A program made the translations under genes and the position numbers. The notes beneath the pieces were generated by a model. That model had not been told where the DNA came from. It ran no database searches and saw only the letters and a program-made list of their open reading frames with translations. This document shows, in pieces, positions 63,685-64,000 of a stretch of DNA of 64,000 bases. The DNA comes from Adhaeribacter aerolatus (GTDB lineage Bacteria > Bacteroidota > Bacteroidia > Cytophagales > Hymenobacteraceae), in assembly GCF_007991635.1 (NCBI RefSeq), contig NZ_BJYS01000001.1:186001-250000 (forward strand), given 5' to 3'. Position 1 is the first letter of the stretch; each line of letters begins with the position of its first letter.

Positions 63685-64000
63685 ATGAAACTCAAAAACA
63701 TTATTGCTTTACTCGCCCTGTCGCTGGTTTTGGTGCAGGCAAAAGCCCAGAAAGCTACGCCCGACCAATTGGATACCAAGAAAGGGCCCTTAACTATTCA
63801 GCCGGTGCAACATGCGGCTACCGTATTAAAATGGGATAACAAAACCATTTACGTAGACCCGGCCGGAGGCGCCAACCTGTTTACCGGCTTGGATGCGCCC
63901 GATTTAATTTTGATTACCGATATTCACGGCGACCACATGGACCTGAAAACGCTGGAAGCCATTAACACCTCTAAAGCGACGCTGGTAGTGCCGCAGGCTG
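63685..64000 (+). CDS. Secreted MBL-fold (UlaG-like) metallohydrolase, N-terminal part
   Basis: An ATG at 63685 starts a signal peptide (about 1-22, ending VQAKAQ) followed by the opening of a metallo-beta-lactamase fold: PVQHAATVLKWDNKTIYVDPAGG and LILITDIHGDHMD, where HxHxDH is reduced to the metal site beginning HGDHMD. UlaG-type hydrolases have this arrangement. The gene runs off the window edge, so the last residues visible are about 105. Confidence 0.85.
   Translation, partial: MKLKNIIALLALSLVLVQAKAQKATPDQLDTKKGPLTIQPVQHAATVLKWDNKTIYVDPAGGANLFTGLDAPDLILITDIHGDHMDLKTLEAINTSKATLVVPQA

Overview
The window is a chromosomal segment of a Bacteroidota bacterium. The evidence is a SusC/SusD pair, a ROK-regulated sugar locus, DUF4397/DUF4136/DUF3472/DUF5077-type proteins, a cobalamin-riboswitch/BtuB/BtuG-like module, many lipoproteins with a lipobox cysteine, and gene starts without strong Shine-Dalgarno sequences. 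The overall flavour is Cytophagales, Hymenobacteraceae-like (for example Adhaeribacter). The genus is a guess made without any database search. No rRNA, tRNA or CRISPR array was seen.

Layout. 1-3.0 kb: housekeeping genes on the minus strand (deoxynucleoside kinase; then an ECF sigma factor, anti-sigma factor, guanylate kinase and NadD in one tight run). 3.2-6.7 kb: a kelch/IPT lipoprotein and two glycosyltransferases. 7.0-11.5 kb: adenosylhomocysteinase, a DUF4397 lipoprotein, a THUMP-like methyltransferase and a 3-methyladenine glycosylase. 11.8-30.6 kb: a large sugar-utilisation locus. On the minus strand it has an AGE-family epimerase, an MFS sugar transporter, SusC, SusD, an FAD oxidoreductase, a 723-aa secreted protein and a 1032-aa sugar-dehydrogenase/PKD/cytochrome/CBM fusion. 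On the plus strand it has a DUF4127 protein and a ROK regulator.

31.6-34.7 kb is the most striking part: an integron gene-cassette array with no integrase in the window. Six attC-like sites separate five intact AT-rich one-gene cassettes, all on the plus strand, followed by a truncated sixth. In all five complete cassettes the first 8-10 bases are the exact reverse complement of the bases that open the cassette's own attC, as expected for excised circles. The leader in front of the array has no ORF. It may be a further, ORF-less cassette, and it contains a 127-base four-way-junction inverted-repeat structure and strong hairpins.

34.7-45.2 kb: a secreted beta-propeller protein, a SpoIIAA-like protein, a vitamin B12 uptake pair (BtuG-like lipoprotein and BtuB-like receptor) behind a cobalamin riboswitch, an SGNH hydrolase, B12-dependent methylmalonyl-CoA mutase and a DUF3472 protein. 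46-64 kb: a PAS-LuxR regulator, a repeat-rich secreted protein, a TlpA-like lipoprotein, a pirin, a metal-sensing HMA-like/AraC fusion near a heavy-metal-binding-domain protein, a sulfite dehydrogenase SorA/SorB-like pair, a probable second, decayed integron cassette (56.4-57.0 kb), an M16 peptidase pair, a DUF72 protein, RlpA, a DUF1801/YdeI-like protein and the start of an MBL-fold hydrolase.

All functions are inferred from reading motifs and lengths. Nothing was searched against a database.
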